Assembly (NCBI GenBank): GCA_016870575.1
Contig: VGBH01000014.1
Span: forward strand, 1-34,145
From: Actinomycetota bacterium
GTDB taxonomy: Bacteria > Actinomycetota > Actinomycetes > S36-B12 > UBA5976
Length of the DNA stretch: 34,145 nt
Direction of reading: 5' to 3'
The position numbers and the translations under genes were made by a program. Below the pieces are notes generated by a model. It ran no database searches, was not told the origin of the DNA, and was given only the letters and a program-made list of their open reading frames with translations. Below, one piece after another: positions 21,847 to 29,963 of the stretch. Positions within the stretch are counted from its first letter, which is position 1; each line of letters starts with the position of its first letter.

Positions 21847-23142
21847 ATGTTGAGCGTATTCGCAAATGCATTTCGCACCCCAGATCTGCGAAAGAAGTTG
21901 CTGTTTGTGCTAGCGATGATTGCCATTTATCGATTTGGTGCAGTAATGCCAACTCCTGGAATTGATTACAACGCAGTTCAACAGTGCGTAGCTCTAGTGC
22001 AAGACAACACGTTATATTCGCTAATTAATCTCTTTAGCGGCGGCGCATTGCTGCAATTATCTATTTTTGCACTCGGAATTATGCCCTACATTACTGCGAG
22101 CATTATTTTGCAATTGCTGGTTGTGGTGATTCCGCGCCTTGAAGCTTTAAAGAAAGAAGGACAATCAGGTCAAGCAATAATTACTCAGTACACCAGATAT
22201 GTCACAATTGGATTGGCAATATTGCAAGCGACATCTCTTGTTGCATTAGCTCGTACGCCAGGAGCACTTTTGCAAGGTTGTGAGTTACCACTTATTCCAG
22301 ATACTTCAATTGGAATTTTATTGGTAATGGTGATCACATTAACTGCCGGAACTGCAGTTGTCATGTGGCTTGGCGAATTGATTACTGATCGTGGTGTTGG
22401 AAACGGTATGTCATTGTTGATTATGGCATCTATTGTTTCAGTGCTGCCTGGACAACTTTGGGGAATTTTGCGCGGCAATGGTTTTTGGCCGTTTGCAGTA
22501 GTGATTGCAATTGGTGTGGTGTTAATCATCATTGTTGCCTTCGTGGAACAAGGACAGCGACGAATTCCAGTTCAGTATGCAAAGCGAATGGTTGGTCGAC
22601 GCCAATATGGTGGCACCAGCACATATTTACCAATCAAAGTAAATATGGCTGGAGTAATTCCAGTTATCTTTGCCTCTTCATTGCTCTACGTTCCAGTTTT
22701 GTTTACTCAGTTATCTGGCTCAACAGCAGAATGGGCGCAATGGATCTCTAGAAATTTATCTGATTCAACATCCATTACTTACGCCCTCACCTATGGACTA
22801 ATGATTTTCTTCTTTGCATTCTTTTATGTATCAATTACATTTAACCCAGATGATGTTGCTGATGATATGAAGAAGTATGGTGGATTTATTCCAGGTATCC
22901 GAGCTGGCAAACCAACTGCAGATTACCTGCGATTTGTATTAAATCGATTACTTTCTGCAGGTGCTACCTATTTGATGATTATTGCGATTGTGCCGTACTT
23001 TATTTTTGGTGCAATGGGGATTGGTGCACAGTTAGCTTTTGGTGGCACTAGTTTGCTGATTATGGTTGGTGTTGGTCTTGATTTCGTTAAGCAAGTCGAA
23101 GCACAGCTACAACAGCGAAATTATGAAGGTTTTCTAGGTTAA
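21847..23142 (+). CDS. secY: Preprotein translocase channel SecY
   Basis: SecY is the membrane pore of the Sec system, working with SecE/SecG and SecA. The protein has 431 aa with ten predicted hydrophobic segments, beginning near residue 18 (LLFVLAMIAIYRFGAVMPTPG) with the conserved plug region and IMPYITASIILQLL of helix 2. The large cytoplasmic loops contain RRIPVQYAKRMVGRRQYGG and the PDDVADDMKKYGGFIPGIR segment. GAGAGG precedes the ATG. Its position after rplO is invariant in bacteria. Confidence 0.98.
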   Translation: MLSVFANAFRTPDLRKKLLFVLAMIAIYRFGAVMPTPGIDYNAVQQCVALVQDNTLYSLINLFSGGALLQLSIFALGIMPYITASIILQLLVVVIPRLEALKKEGQSGQAIITQYTRYVTIGLAILQATSLVALARTPGALLQGCELPLIPDTSIGILLVMVITLTAGTAVVMWLGELITDRGVGNGMSLLIMASIVSVLPGQLWGILRGNGFWPFAVVIAIGVVLIIIVAFVEQGQRRIPVQYAKRMVGRRQYGGTSTYLPIKVNMAGVIPVIFASSLLYVPVLFTQLSGSTAEWAQWISRNLSDSTSITYALTYGLMIFFFAFFYVSITFNPDDVADDMKKYGGFIPGIRAGKPTADYLRFVLNRLLSAGATYLMIIAIVPYFIFGAMGIGAQLAFGGTSLLIMVGVGLDFVKQVEAQLQQRNYEGFLG

Positions 23143-23145
23143 CAA

Positions 23146-23709
23146 ATGCGCATCGTTCTGATGGGACCACCAGGTGCCGGGAAAGGAACGCAAGCAGTTA
23201 GTCTGGCAAACCAACTTGGCATTGCACACATCTCAACTGGCGACATTTTTCGCAGTAATGTTTCAGACAAAACGGAACTTGGTTTACTTGCAAAAAAATA
23301 TATGGATGCTGGTGAATATGTACCAGATTCAGTAACCAATGAAATGGTGAAGCACCGACTTGCTGAACCTGATGTGCAACATGGATTTTTACTCGATGGT
23401 TATCCACGCACAGTTGCCCAAGTTGCTGAACTCGATGTCATCTTGAGCAAGCTTGGTGCGCAGGTTGATTTAGTAATTGAGTTAACTGTTGATATTGATG
23501 AAGTGGTAAAACGACTAGTTCAGCGCTCCTTGCAGCAGGGTAGATCGGATGATTCTGAAGAGGTAATTCGCCGCCGGCTTGAGGTGTATCAGGAGCAAAC
23601 TGCTCCGCTGTTGGCAGCCTATCGAGCACGTGGTGTGCTGAAATCTGTAAGTGGTATGGGCGAAATTGAGCAGGTTCGTGAGCGATTAGCCCAGTTGGTC
23701 GCTTCTTAA
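23146..23709 (+). CDS. adk: Adenylate kinase, short-LID form
   Basis: Catalyses ATP + AMP to 2 ADP in the cytoplasm. It is 187 aa. The P-loop GPPGAGKGTQ starts at residue 7; HISTGDIFR and FLLDGYPRT form the AMP site; the LID is a short loop (LQQGRSDDSEEVIRRRL) without the zinc-finger insertion of Bacillus-type enzymes. It starts three bases after secY. In many actinobacteria map (methionine aminopeptidase) comes next, but here infA follows directly. Confidence 0.97.
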   Translation: MRIVLMGPPGAGKGTQAVSLANQLGIAHISTGDIFRSNVSDKTELGLLAKKYMDAGEYVPDSVTNEMVKHRLAEPDVQHGFLLDGYPRTVAQVAELDVILSKLGAQVDLVIELTVDIDEVVKRLVQRSLQQGRSDDSEEVIRRRLEVYQEQTAPLLAAYRARGVLKSVSGMGEIEQVRERLAQLVAS

Positions 23710-23750
23710 GCCAACCCGAGTGCTGAGGGGCGAGTGTTGCCCCGTAAGAT

Positions 23751-23814
23751 TCACTTTCCGTTCTGCTGCTAATCCAGCACGAACAGATAGTGCAAAAGCT
23801 AGAAAGTGAGAGGG
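23751..23814 (+). promoter_or_regulatory. Two-tier stem-loop in the infA leader
   Basis: Outer arms TCACTTTC (23751-23758) and GAAAGTGA (23802-23809) match perfectly. Nested inside is GTTCTGCTG/CAGCA(C)GAAC (23760-23784, one bulged base). The outer right arm carries the GAAAGTGAG ribosome-site motif, immediately before AGAGGG and the infA GTG. Closing the stem would limit ribosome access, so it is a candidate translational control element. A separate GGGGC/GCCCC hairpin (23727-23743) lies upstream. Function is inferred. Confidence 0.5.
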
Positions 23815-23818
23815 CAGA

Positions 23819-24040
23819 GTGTCCAAAAAGGACGGTGCCATTGAACTGGAAGGCACCATTTTAGAGGCGCTACCAAACGCAATGTTTCGGGTGGAACTCG
23901 ATAATGGTCACAAAGTTCTTGCCCATATCAGCGGGAAGATGCGAATGAATTACATTCGAATTCTTCCTGATGATCGAGTAATCGTGGAACTTAGTCCCTA
24001 CGACTTAACTCGTGGGCGGATCATCTACCGCTACAAGTGA
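23819..24040 (+). CDS. infA: Translation initiation factor IF-1
   Basis: IF-1 occupies the A site of the 30S subunit during initiation. It has 73 aa, a single OB/S1 fold with [30 protein letters not shown] and the C-terminal [15 protein letters not shown]. The start is GTG, with AGAGGG 5 nt upstream. rpmJ follows after 13 nt. Confidence 0.98.
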   Translation: MSKKDGAIELEGTILEALPNAMFRVELDNGHKVLAHISGKMRMNYIRILPDDRVIVELSPYDLTRGRIIYRYK

Positions 24041-24053
24041 GGTAAAGAGCTTT

Positions 24054-24167
24054 ATGAAGGTACAACCAAGTGTCAAACCGATGTGCGACAAATGCAAAGT
24101 CATTCGTCGTCACGGTCGGGTGATGGTGATTTGCGAAAATCCTCGTCACAAACAGCGTCAAGGTTAA
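24054..24167 (+). CDS. rpmJ: 50S ribosomal protein L36
   Basis: A 37-aa protein, too short for the ORF track, translated directly from the sequence: it begins [15 protein letters not shown] and ends NPRHKQRQG. The zinc ribbon is intact (Cys11, Cys14, Cys27 and His32), so this is the C-plus form. L36 is a late 50S protein near the GTPase-associated region. It lies between infA and rpsM, its standard place. GGTAAAGAG upstream may serve as ribosome site. Confidence 0.95.
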   Translation: MKVQPSVKPMCDKCKVIRRHGRVMVICENPRHKQRQG

Positions 24168-24203
24168 AAACTAAATACTTCACGATCAACCTGATTGTGA
24201 TTA

Positions 24204-24308
24204 CACGAATGTTCGACCCTGTTAAGTGCCAACTAACAGACGAACCCTTTGTCAGAGGCGAAGGCTTACCCGGGCGGGTAGGACAACATTCGTGACCAGA
24301 GACCTCTG
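24204..24308 (+). promoter_or_regulatory. Multi-helix RNA leader before rpsM
   Basis: CACGAATGTT (24204-24213) and AACATTCGTG (24285-24294) form a perfect 10-bp closing helix. Inside lie CTGTTA/TAACAG (24219-24239), a weak CCTTT/AGAGG hairpin (24246-24258) and CTTACCC-GGGC-GGGTAGG (24265-24282, one G-T pair). CAGAGG (24253-24258) inside the closed region is also complementary to CCTCTG (24303-24308) just before the ribosome site, giving a potential pseudoknot. This is the position of the S4-controlled leader of the E. coli alpha operon. All pairings were found by eye. Confidence 0.6.
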
Positions 24309-24331
24309 CTAACGAAAGTGAGTAACCGCCC

Positions 24332-24709
24332 ATGGCAAGACTTATTGGTGTTGATCTTCCGCGCGATAAGCGCTTGGAAGTAGCACTAACTTATGTGTAC
24401 GGCATTGGCCGCACTAGAGCTGCACAAATGTTGAAAGCAACTGGTATTTCACCAGATCTTCGAGTTAAAGATATGTCTGATGATCAACTATCTCAACTTC
24501 GCGATTACATCGAAGCAAATTTCAAAGTTGAGGGTGATTTGCGCCGCGAAGTAACAGCAGACATTCGTCGCAAAATTGATATTCAAAGTTACCAAGGCAC
24601 TCGCCACCGTAAAGGATTGCCAGTTCGAGGTCAGCGCACTCATACCAATGCTCGCACACGCAAAGGACCGCGTAAGACTGTTGCGGGCAAGAAGATTGCA
24701 ACGAAGTAA
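24332..24709 (+). CDS. rpsM: 30S ribosomal protein S13
   Basis: S13 lies in the 30S head, contacts P-site tRNA and bridges to the 50S subunit. It has 125 aa with [19 protein letters not shown] and the C-terminal [19 protein letters not shown] signature. The ribosome site is GAAAGTGAG (24314-24322), 9 nt before the ATG. It is the first alpha-operon gene and sits behind a structured leader. Confidence 0.98.
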   Translation: MARLIGVDLPRDKRLEVALTYVYGIGRTRAAQMLKATGISPDLRVKDMSDDQLSQLRDYIEANFKVEGDLRREVTADIRRKIDIQSYQGTRHRKGLPVRGQRTHTNARTRKGPRKTVAGKKIATK

Positions 24710-24720
24710 GGACTGACTAA

Positions 24721-25140
24721 ATGGCAACTAAAACTACAAAAACTGCTGCTGGTAAGCCAGCCGGTAAGAAGCTTCGCAAAAAAGAGCGCAAGAATGTTGC
24801 GCACGGTCAAGCTCATATCAAGAGCACATTTAATAACACAATTGTTTCCATTACCGACCCATCTGGTGCAGTAATTTCTTGGTCATCATCTGGACAGGTT
24901 GGATTTAAAGGCTCTCGTAAATCAACTCCATTTGCCGCACAGTTGGCAGCAGAAGATGCTGCAAAGCGAGCAATGGAACATGGAATGAAGCGAGTTGATG
25001 TATTTGTCAAAGGTCCAGGATCAGGTCGCGAGACTGCAATTCGATCTTTGCAAGCTGCTGGGTTAGAGGTTGGTTCAATCTCAGATGTAACACCAGTTCC
25101 CCACAATGGTTGCCGACCACCAAAGCGTCGTCGGGTCTGA
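24721..25140 (+). CDS. rpsK: 30S ribosomal protein S11
   Basis: S11 lies on the 30S platform and lines the mRNA exit. It has 139 aa: a Lys/Ala/Thr-rich N-terminal extension of about 25 residues followed by the conserved [33 protein letters not shown] and C-terminal [19 protein letters not shown] precedes the ATG. It follows rpsM after 11 nt. Confidence 0.98.
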   Translation: MATKTTKTAAGKPAGKKLRKKERKNVAHGQAHIKSTFNNTIVSITDPSGAVISWSSSGQVGFKGSRKSTPFAAQLAAEDAAKRAMEHGMKRVDVFVKGPGSGRETAIRSLQAAGLEVGSISDVTPVPHNGCRPPKRRRV

Positions 25141-25163
25141 GAAAGCACAGGAGAGAAAACTAA

Positions 25164-25790
25164 ATGGCTCGTTATACAGGTCCAAAGTGCAAGCGTTGCC
25201 GACGCGAGAAGGTAAAGCTGTTTTTGAAAGGCTCTAAGTGCGACGGTCCAAAGTGTCCGTTGGAATCACGTCCTTACCCACCAGGTCAGCATGGTCGTGG
25301 CCGGGCAAAGGAATCTGAATATTTGCTCCAGATGCGCGAAAAGCAAAAGCTAGCGCGTCAATATGGAGTGCTCGAAAAGCAATTCCGTAATTACTTTGAA
25401 GAAGCATCTCGTCAAACAGGTAAAACTGGTGATAACTTGCTTGCACTTCTTGAAACTAGATTAGACAATGTAGTTTTCCGCGCTGGCTTTGCGAAGAGTC
25501 GTGATATGGCTCGACAGTTAGTTAAGCACGGACATTTCACGGTAAATGGCAAGAAGGTAGACATCCCATCATTTTCAGTTTCACCAAGTGATGTCATTGA
25601 AGTAAAAGTAGATTCAAGAGAAATCACCCCATTTGTAGTTGCTCGAGCTGAATCTGGTGAGCGAAAAGTGCCAGGTTGGATGGAAGCAATTCCAAATCGG
25701 ATGCGAATTTTGATTCACGCAGCGCCAGAGCGCTCCCAGATTGACACCAATGTGCAAGAGCAGTTGGTAGTTGAGCTTTACAGCAAGTAA
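25164..25790 (+). CDS. rpsD: 30S ribosomal protein S4, zinc-binding form
   Basis: S4 initiates assembly of the 30S body and in E. coli represses the alpha operon. It has 208 aa. The N-terminus carries CKRC and CDGPKC, the zinc-binding C-plus type. The S4 RNA-binding domain is at LETRLDNVVFRAGFA through VNGKKVDIPS. Its presence in the operon beside a pseudoknot-capable rpsM leader makes it the natural candidate regulator. GGAGAG is the ribosome site. Confidence 0.98.
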   Translation: MARYTGPKCKRCRREKVKLFLKGSKCDGPKCPLESRPYPPGQHGRGRAKESEYLLQMREKQKLARQYGVLEKQFRNYFEEASRQTGKTGDNLLALLETRLDNVVFRAGFAKSRDMARQLVKHGHFTVNGKKVDIPSFSVSPSDVIEVKVDSREITPFVVARAESGERKVPGWMEAIPNRMRILIHAAPERSQIDTNVQEQLVVELYSK

Positions 25791-25797
25791 CCAAACC

Positions 25798-25877
25798 GCT
25801 GTTGGTAACAACAGCATCGATGTGGGAGCAACCCCGCCTCACATCATCCGAGACGCGACACCATATAGCGGGTGTCG
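25798..25877 (+). promoter_or_regulatory. Three tandem hairpins before rpoA
   Basis: The 104-nt rpsD-rpoA spacer is almost wholly paired: GCTGTTG-GTAA-CAACAGC (25798-25815, GNRA loop), GATGTG/CACATC with further inner GG/CC pairing (25819-25845), and CGACACC/GGTGTCG (25856-25877). None has a U-tail. The last ends just before the AAAGGA ribosome site. It may set rpoA expression relative to the ribosomal genes or mark RNA processing. Pairing is seen; function is inferred. Confidence 0.5.
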
Positions 25878-25894
25878 ACTGAAAGGAAAAAACA

Positions 25895-26926
25895 GTGCTA
25901 ATTGCACAACGCCCTAACCTAACCGAAGAAGTTCTATCCGATACTCGATCACGTTTCGTGCTTGAGCCACTTGAGCCAGGTTTTGGTTACACGCTTGGAA
26001 ATTCCATGCGTCGTACCTTGCTCTCATCTATTCCAGGTGCTGCTGTTACCTCAATCCGCGTTGTGGGAGTTCTGCATGAATTTGGCACAATAGATGGTGT
26101 TAAAGAAGATGTAACCGAAATTCTGTTGAATATCAAGAATTTGGTCGTCTCAAGTGAGAATGACGAGCCAACGGTAATGTATTTACGCAAAGAAGGACCT
26201 GCTGTAGTTACTGCTGCAGACATTAATCCGCCAGCTGGCGTTGAGGTACACAATAAAGATTTGCATATTGCAACTTTGAATCCAGGCGCAAGCTTGGAAG
26301 TTGAATTTGTTGTTGAGCGTGGCCGTGGTTATGTGCCATCAACAATGAATAAGGGAACTGATCCTGAGATTGGTCGAATTTACGTTGACTCAATTTATAG
26401 CCCAGTTACTAAAGTTACTTACAAAGTTGAAGCAACTCGTGTTGAGCAGCGTACAGACTTTGATAAGTTGATTATCGATGTTGAAACAAAGCCATCAATG
26501 CTGCCACGCGATGCCGTTGCATCTGCAGGAAAGACATTAGTTGAGTTGTTTGGTTTGGCTCGTGAACTTAATCTTGATGCAGAAGGTATTGAAATTGGAC
26601 CATCAGCGTTAGATTCATTTGCTGCTGAGCAACTAAATATGCCAATTGAGCAGCTTGATTTAACCGTTCGCTCTTACAACTGCTTAAAGCGTGAGGGTGT
26701 ACATACTGTTGGAGAGTTGATGACTCGCTCAGAAGCGGATCTATTGGATATTCGTAATTTTGGGCAAAAGTCAATTGATGAAGTTAAAGGTAAGTTGGCG
26801 ATGTTGGGCCTATCACTAAAAGATAGTCCAGCTGGATTTGATCCAACCAAAGTTGCTGGATACTACGACGAAGTTGATGAAGATGAGCTAGATAGTGAAG
26901 TTTACGTTGAAGACGAGAAACTCTAA
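25895..26926 (+). CDS. rpoA: DNA-directed RNA polymerase subunit alpha
   Basis: Alpha nucleates polymerase assembly as a dimer, and its C-terminal domain contacts UP elements and activators. It is 343 aa. The N-terminal domain includes [23 protein letters not shown]; the C-terminal domain includes [22 protein letters not shown] and [12 protein letters not shown], followed by an acidic tail ([11 protein letters not shown]). The start is GTG with AAAGGA upstream. It completes the polymerase core together with rpoB and rpoC in this window. Confidence 0.98.
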   Translation: MLIAQRPNLTEEVLSDTRSRFVLEPLEPGFGYTLGNSMRRTLLSSIPGAAVTSIRVVGVLHEFGTIDGVKEDVTEILLNIKNLVVSSENDEPTVMYLRKEGPAVVTAADINPPAGVEVHNKDLHIATLNPGASLEVEFVVERGRGYVPSTMNKGTDPEIGRIYVDSIYSPVTKVTYKVEATRVEQRTDFDKLIIDVETKPSMLPRDAVASAGKTLVELFGLARELNLDAEGIEIGPSALDSFAAEQLNMPIEQLDLTVRSYNCLKREGVHTVGELMTRSEADLLDIRNFGQKSIDEVKGKLAMLGLSLKDSPAGFDPTKVAGYYDEVDEDELDSEVYVEDEKL

Positions 26927-26943
26927 GCAGGAAAAGGAAAATC

Positions 26944-27372
26944 ATGCCAACTCCAACTAAAGGTGCTCGCCTGGGCGGTAGCCCTGCGCACGAGAAGATG
27001 ATTTTGTCTAATTTGGCAACCCAACTTTTCCAGCATGGCAAAATCACCACAACAGAATCAAAGGCAAAAAAGTTGCGACCATATGCTGAACGACTGATCA
27101 CTTTTGCAAAGCGAGGAGATCTTGCATCTCGTCGCCGCGTAATGATGACCATTCGGGATAAGGGCGTGGTGCACAGTTTATTTGCTGAGATTGGTCCAAA
27201 GTTCTCATCAAGGAATGGTGGCTACACACGCATCACTAAGTTAGCTCCAAGAAATGGTGATCGTGCTTCAATGGCAGTAATTGAATTAGTAGAACCACTT
27301 GCTGAGCAAGTTGTTGCTGAAGCAACAGGTGCTACTAGGCGTGCTGCTAAAGAAAAAGGAAGCGCTGAGTAA
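26944..27372 (+). CDS. rplQ: 50S ribosomal protein L17
   Basis: L17 lies near the tunnel exit. It has 142 aa, with the conserved [20 protein letters not shown]-terminus, [23 protein letters not shown], and a C-terminal Ala/Glu/Lys tail longer than the Proteobacterial form. AGGAAAA precedes the ATG. No terminator separates it from truA, so the alpha transcript probably runs on. Confidence 0.97.
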   Translation: MPTPTKGARLGGSPAHEKMILSNLATQLFQHGKITTTESKAKKLRPYAERLITFAKRGDLASRRRVMMTIRDKGVVHSLFAEIGPKFSSRNGGYTRITKLAPRNGDRASMAVIELVEPLAEQVVAEATGATRRAAKEKGSAE

Positions 27373-27387
27373 TTTTCAGGAATTGTG

Positions 27388-28236
27388 ATGAACACTGAAA
27401 CTGAGCCCGTCAGCAATGGCGGGCTCATTCGCGTTCGCCTAGATTTAAGTTATGACGGAACAAACTATTTTGGTTGGGCAAAGCAGCCAGACGGTTTAAG
27501 AACTATTCAAGGAGAACTTGAATCGGCGTTAGCTGCAATTACTGGATTGGCTGAAGTAAAAACAATTGTTGGTGGTCGAACTGACGCTGGAGTACACGCC
27601 CGAGGTCAGGTTTGCCATTTAGATCTGCCTTCAGATTTTGTGCACGATCAACTATCCAGACTAGCTCGACGGCTACATGTGTTACTACCTGTAGATATTC
27701 GAATAAATTCAGTTAAAGTAGTGCCAGATATTTTTGATGCACGCTTTGCAGCATTAGCACGCAGATATAGCTATCGAATTGCCGATCGCCAAGTTGATCC
27801 ATTAACCCGCAATTGGGTGTTAACTCATGATTTTCCACTCGATATCGCTGCAATGAATGAAGCGTCAGCACAGCTAATTGGATTAAATGATTATGCAGCT
27901 TTTTGTAAACCTAAACCTGGAGGCAGCACAATAAGAAATCTTCTTGAGCTTTCTTGGCAGCGGATAGATGATTTAGTGGTTGGTACCTTCAAAGCTGATG
28001 CCTTTTGTCATTCGATGGTGAGATCACTTGTTGGTTCACTTATTCCAGTAGGGGACGGCCGAAAAGATATTGATTGGCCTGGTAGATCACTGCGTGCCGC
28101 AGAGCGAGTATTTGATATTCCGTTAGCTCCTGCGCACGGATTAGTTTTAGAAGAAATTTATTACCCTGATGAATCTGAATATGCCGCTCGAATTAAAAAA
28201 ACCCAAGCTCTGCGCATTGCAGATGAGGTTGAGTAG
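27388..28236 (+). CDS. truA: tRNA pseudouridine(38-40) synthase
   Basis: TruA converts uridines 38-40 in the anticodon arm to pseudouridine. The catalytic aspartate is Asp66 in GGRTDAGVHARGQ. Other family motifs are LSYDGTNYFGWAKQP near the N-terminus and FCHSMVRSLVGSLIPVG. I chose ATG 27388 (282 aa), 6 nt after AGGA; a GTG one codon earlier is an alternative. It follows rplQ closely, a common actinobacterial order, and its TAG overlaps the next GTG start by one base. Confidence 0.96.
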   Translation: MNTETEPVSNGGLIRVRLDLSYDGTNYFGWAKQPDGLRTIQGELESALAAITGLAEVKTIVGGRTDAGVHARGQVCHLDLPSDFVHDQLSRLARRLHVLLPVDIRINSVKVVPDIFDARFAALARRYSYRIADRQVDPLTRNWVLTHDFPLDIAAMNEASAQLIGLNDYAAFCKPKPGGSTIRNLLELSWQRIDDLVVGTFKADAFCHSMVRSLVGSLIPVGDGRKDIDWPGRSLRAAERVFDIPLAPAHGLVLEEIYYPDESEYAARIKKTQALRIADEVE

Positions 28237-29843
28237 TGGGGCATATTGATGCAACTGGAATAACAATGATTTTGCCAGATGGCAGATTGTTGTTAGATGA
28301 AGTTTCATTTCGGGTTGGCGATGGTGCACACGCTGCGATGGTTGGTCCAAATGGAGCTGGCAAGACAACATTAATGCGAATCATCGCTGGCGATGTTGAA
28401 CCTTTTGCCGGATCAGTTGCACAATCTGGTGGACTGGGCGTGATGCGGCAATTCATTGGCGGAATTAGAGATGAAACCACAATTCGAGATTTATTACTTT
28501 CCCTTGCTCCACCAAGAATTAAAACTGCCGCGGAAAACTATCGAGCTGCAGAAGAGAAGTTGACGCAGCAACCAGAGAGTGAAAAAGTTCAAATGCGATT
28601 TGCGCAAGCAATTTCAGATTGGGGCGATGCTGGTGGCTATGAGATGGATGTACTTTGGGATATCTGCACAATGCAAGCAATTAACATTCCATTTTCAGAG
28701 TGCCAGAATCGTTTAGTAAACACCCTCTCTGGTGGGCAACAAAAGCGTCTTGCACTCGAAGTATTACTGCGCGGTCCGGATGAAGTGTTAATGTTGGATG
28801 AGCCAGATAACTATTTGGATGTGCCTGGCAAACTTTGGCTGGAAGAGCAGATAAGAAATTCTGTTAAAACTATTTTATTGATTTCACATGATCGAGCATT
28901 ACTTAATGCTGTCGCTGATCGAATTATCACGGTTGAAGATGGCAGAGTTTGGGTTCATGGCGGCTCCTTCGCTACTTATCATGATGCTAGAAAAGCCAGA
29001 TACGAGAGACAAGAAGAGATACTTAAGCGCTGGACCGAGGAACACGAACGACTAAAGGAGTTAGTTCGAACCTTGCAGGGACAGGCAAAATCCTCACCAG
29101 ATATGGCAAGTAAATATCGCGCAATGCAAACTAGGTTGCGTAAGTTTGAAGAAGCTGGCGCACCTGAAGCACCGCCACAAGATCAGAACATCAAAATGAA
29201 TCTTCGTGGCTCACGAACTGGGGTGCGAGTTATAACTTGCGAACAAACCGAGATAACAGGATTGCTGAAACCATTTGATTTAGAAATATTTTTTGGTGAC
29301 CGATTGGCTGTGCTAGGTCCTAATGGAGCTGGTAAATCACATCTGCTTAGGCTTTTTGCTGAAACTGAAGCAGATGAAATAAAGGTTGGAAAGCCATGGA
29401 GTGGCAAGAAGAAGATTGGTGCGAGAGTTGTGCCTGGGCATTTTGCGCAAACACATGCTCATCCAGAATGGGTCAATCGAACCCCAATTGAAATTCTTAA
29501 TGATGTAAAGCCAATGTTGTTGAATGAATCTATTGGTATTTTGCGAAAATACGAATTGAGCAAACAGTCAGATCAGAAGTTTCAGACATTATCCGGTGGC
29601 CAACAAGCACGACTGCAAATCTTGGTACTGGAATTAGCTGGCTGTAATTTACTACTCCTAGATGAGCCAACAGATAACTTAGATCTAGCATCCGCTGAGG
29701 CTTTGCAAGATGCGTTAGATGCATTTCAAGGTACCGTGATTGCAGTTACTCATGATCGCTGGTTTGCTGAGTCATTTGATCGATATGTATATGTCGGTGC
29801 TGATGGCATAGTCCGAGAGACAACAACACCAGTTTGGGCATAA
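28236..29843 (+). CDS. ABC-F family ATPase (translation factor type)
   Basis: A soluble protein of 535 aa with two ATPase cassettes and no membrane segments, as in ABC-F factors that act on the ribosomal E site. Cassette 1 has GPNGAGKT (37-44), LSGGQQKR (from 164) and LMLDEPDNYLD; cassette 2 has GPNGAGKS (from 361), LSGGQQAR and LLLDEPTDNLDL. The charged linker (about 255-315) is the P-site-tRNA interaction motif region. The GTG start overlaps truA. Its translation-gene neighbours support a housekeeping role, but an antibiotic-protection role cannot be excluded. I do not assign EttA or another specific name. Confidence 0.9.
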   Translation: MGHIDATGITMILPDGRLLLDEVSFRVGDGAHAAMVGPNGAGKTTLMRIIAGDVEPFAGSVAQSGGLGVMRQFIGGIRDETTIRDLLLSLAPPRIKTAAENYRAAEEKLTQQPESEKVQMRFAQAISDWGDAGGYEMDVLWDICTMQAINIPFSECQNRLVNTLSGGQQKRLALEVLLRGPDEVLMLDEPDNYLDVPGKLWLEEQIRNSVKTILLISHDRALLNAVADRIITVEDGRVWVHGGSFATYHDARKARYERQEEILKRWTEEHERLKELVRTLQGQAKSSPDMASKYRAMQTRLRKFEEAGAPEAPPQDQNIKMNLRGSRTGVRVITCEQTEITGLLKPFDLEIFFGDRLAVLGPNGAGKSHLLRLFAETEADEIKVGKPWSGKKKIGARVVPGHFAQTHAHPEWVNRTPIEILNDVKPMLLNESIGILRKYELSKQSDQKFQTLSGGQQARLQILVLELAGCNLLLLDEPTDNLDLASAEALQDALDAFQGTVIAVTHDRWFAESFDRYVYVGADGIVRETTTPVWA

Positions 29844-29889
29844 TCAAACCAACTATTTGTAAAGATACGTTGCATACAGCAATTAGATA

Positions 29890-29931
29890 TTGACGTGGCA
29901 CTAAATTTAAGTAAGACTTATCTTTGCCACG
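29890..29931 (+). promoter_or_regulatory. Inverted repeat and possible promoter before the unknown pair
   Basis: CGTGGCA (29894-29900) and TGCCACG (29925-29931) are perfect inverted arms enclosing TAAGT-AAG-ACTTA (29908-29920), a nested stem. TTGACG (29890-29895) is a good -35, and TAAGAC (29912-29917) a weak -10 at 16-bp spacing, so the repeat would straddle the promoter like an operator. It could instead be a tailless terminator for the ABC-F gene. Both readings are inference. Confidence 0.35.
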
Positions 29932-29963
29932 CTTAAATGCGATATACAGAATTGAGAAATTAG

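Noticed and set aside
24083-24295. 70-aa + strand ORF overlapping rpmJ and the rpsM leader
   Set aside because: It is in another frame from the clear L36 coding sequence and runs through the structured leader; the translation has no recognisable features.
28236-29843. ABC-F gene as an antibiotic-resistance determinant
   Set aside because: Sequence alone does not separate housekeeping from protective ABC-F proteins, and the conserved place after truA argues for housekeeping.
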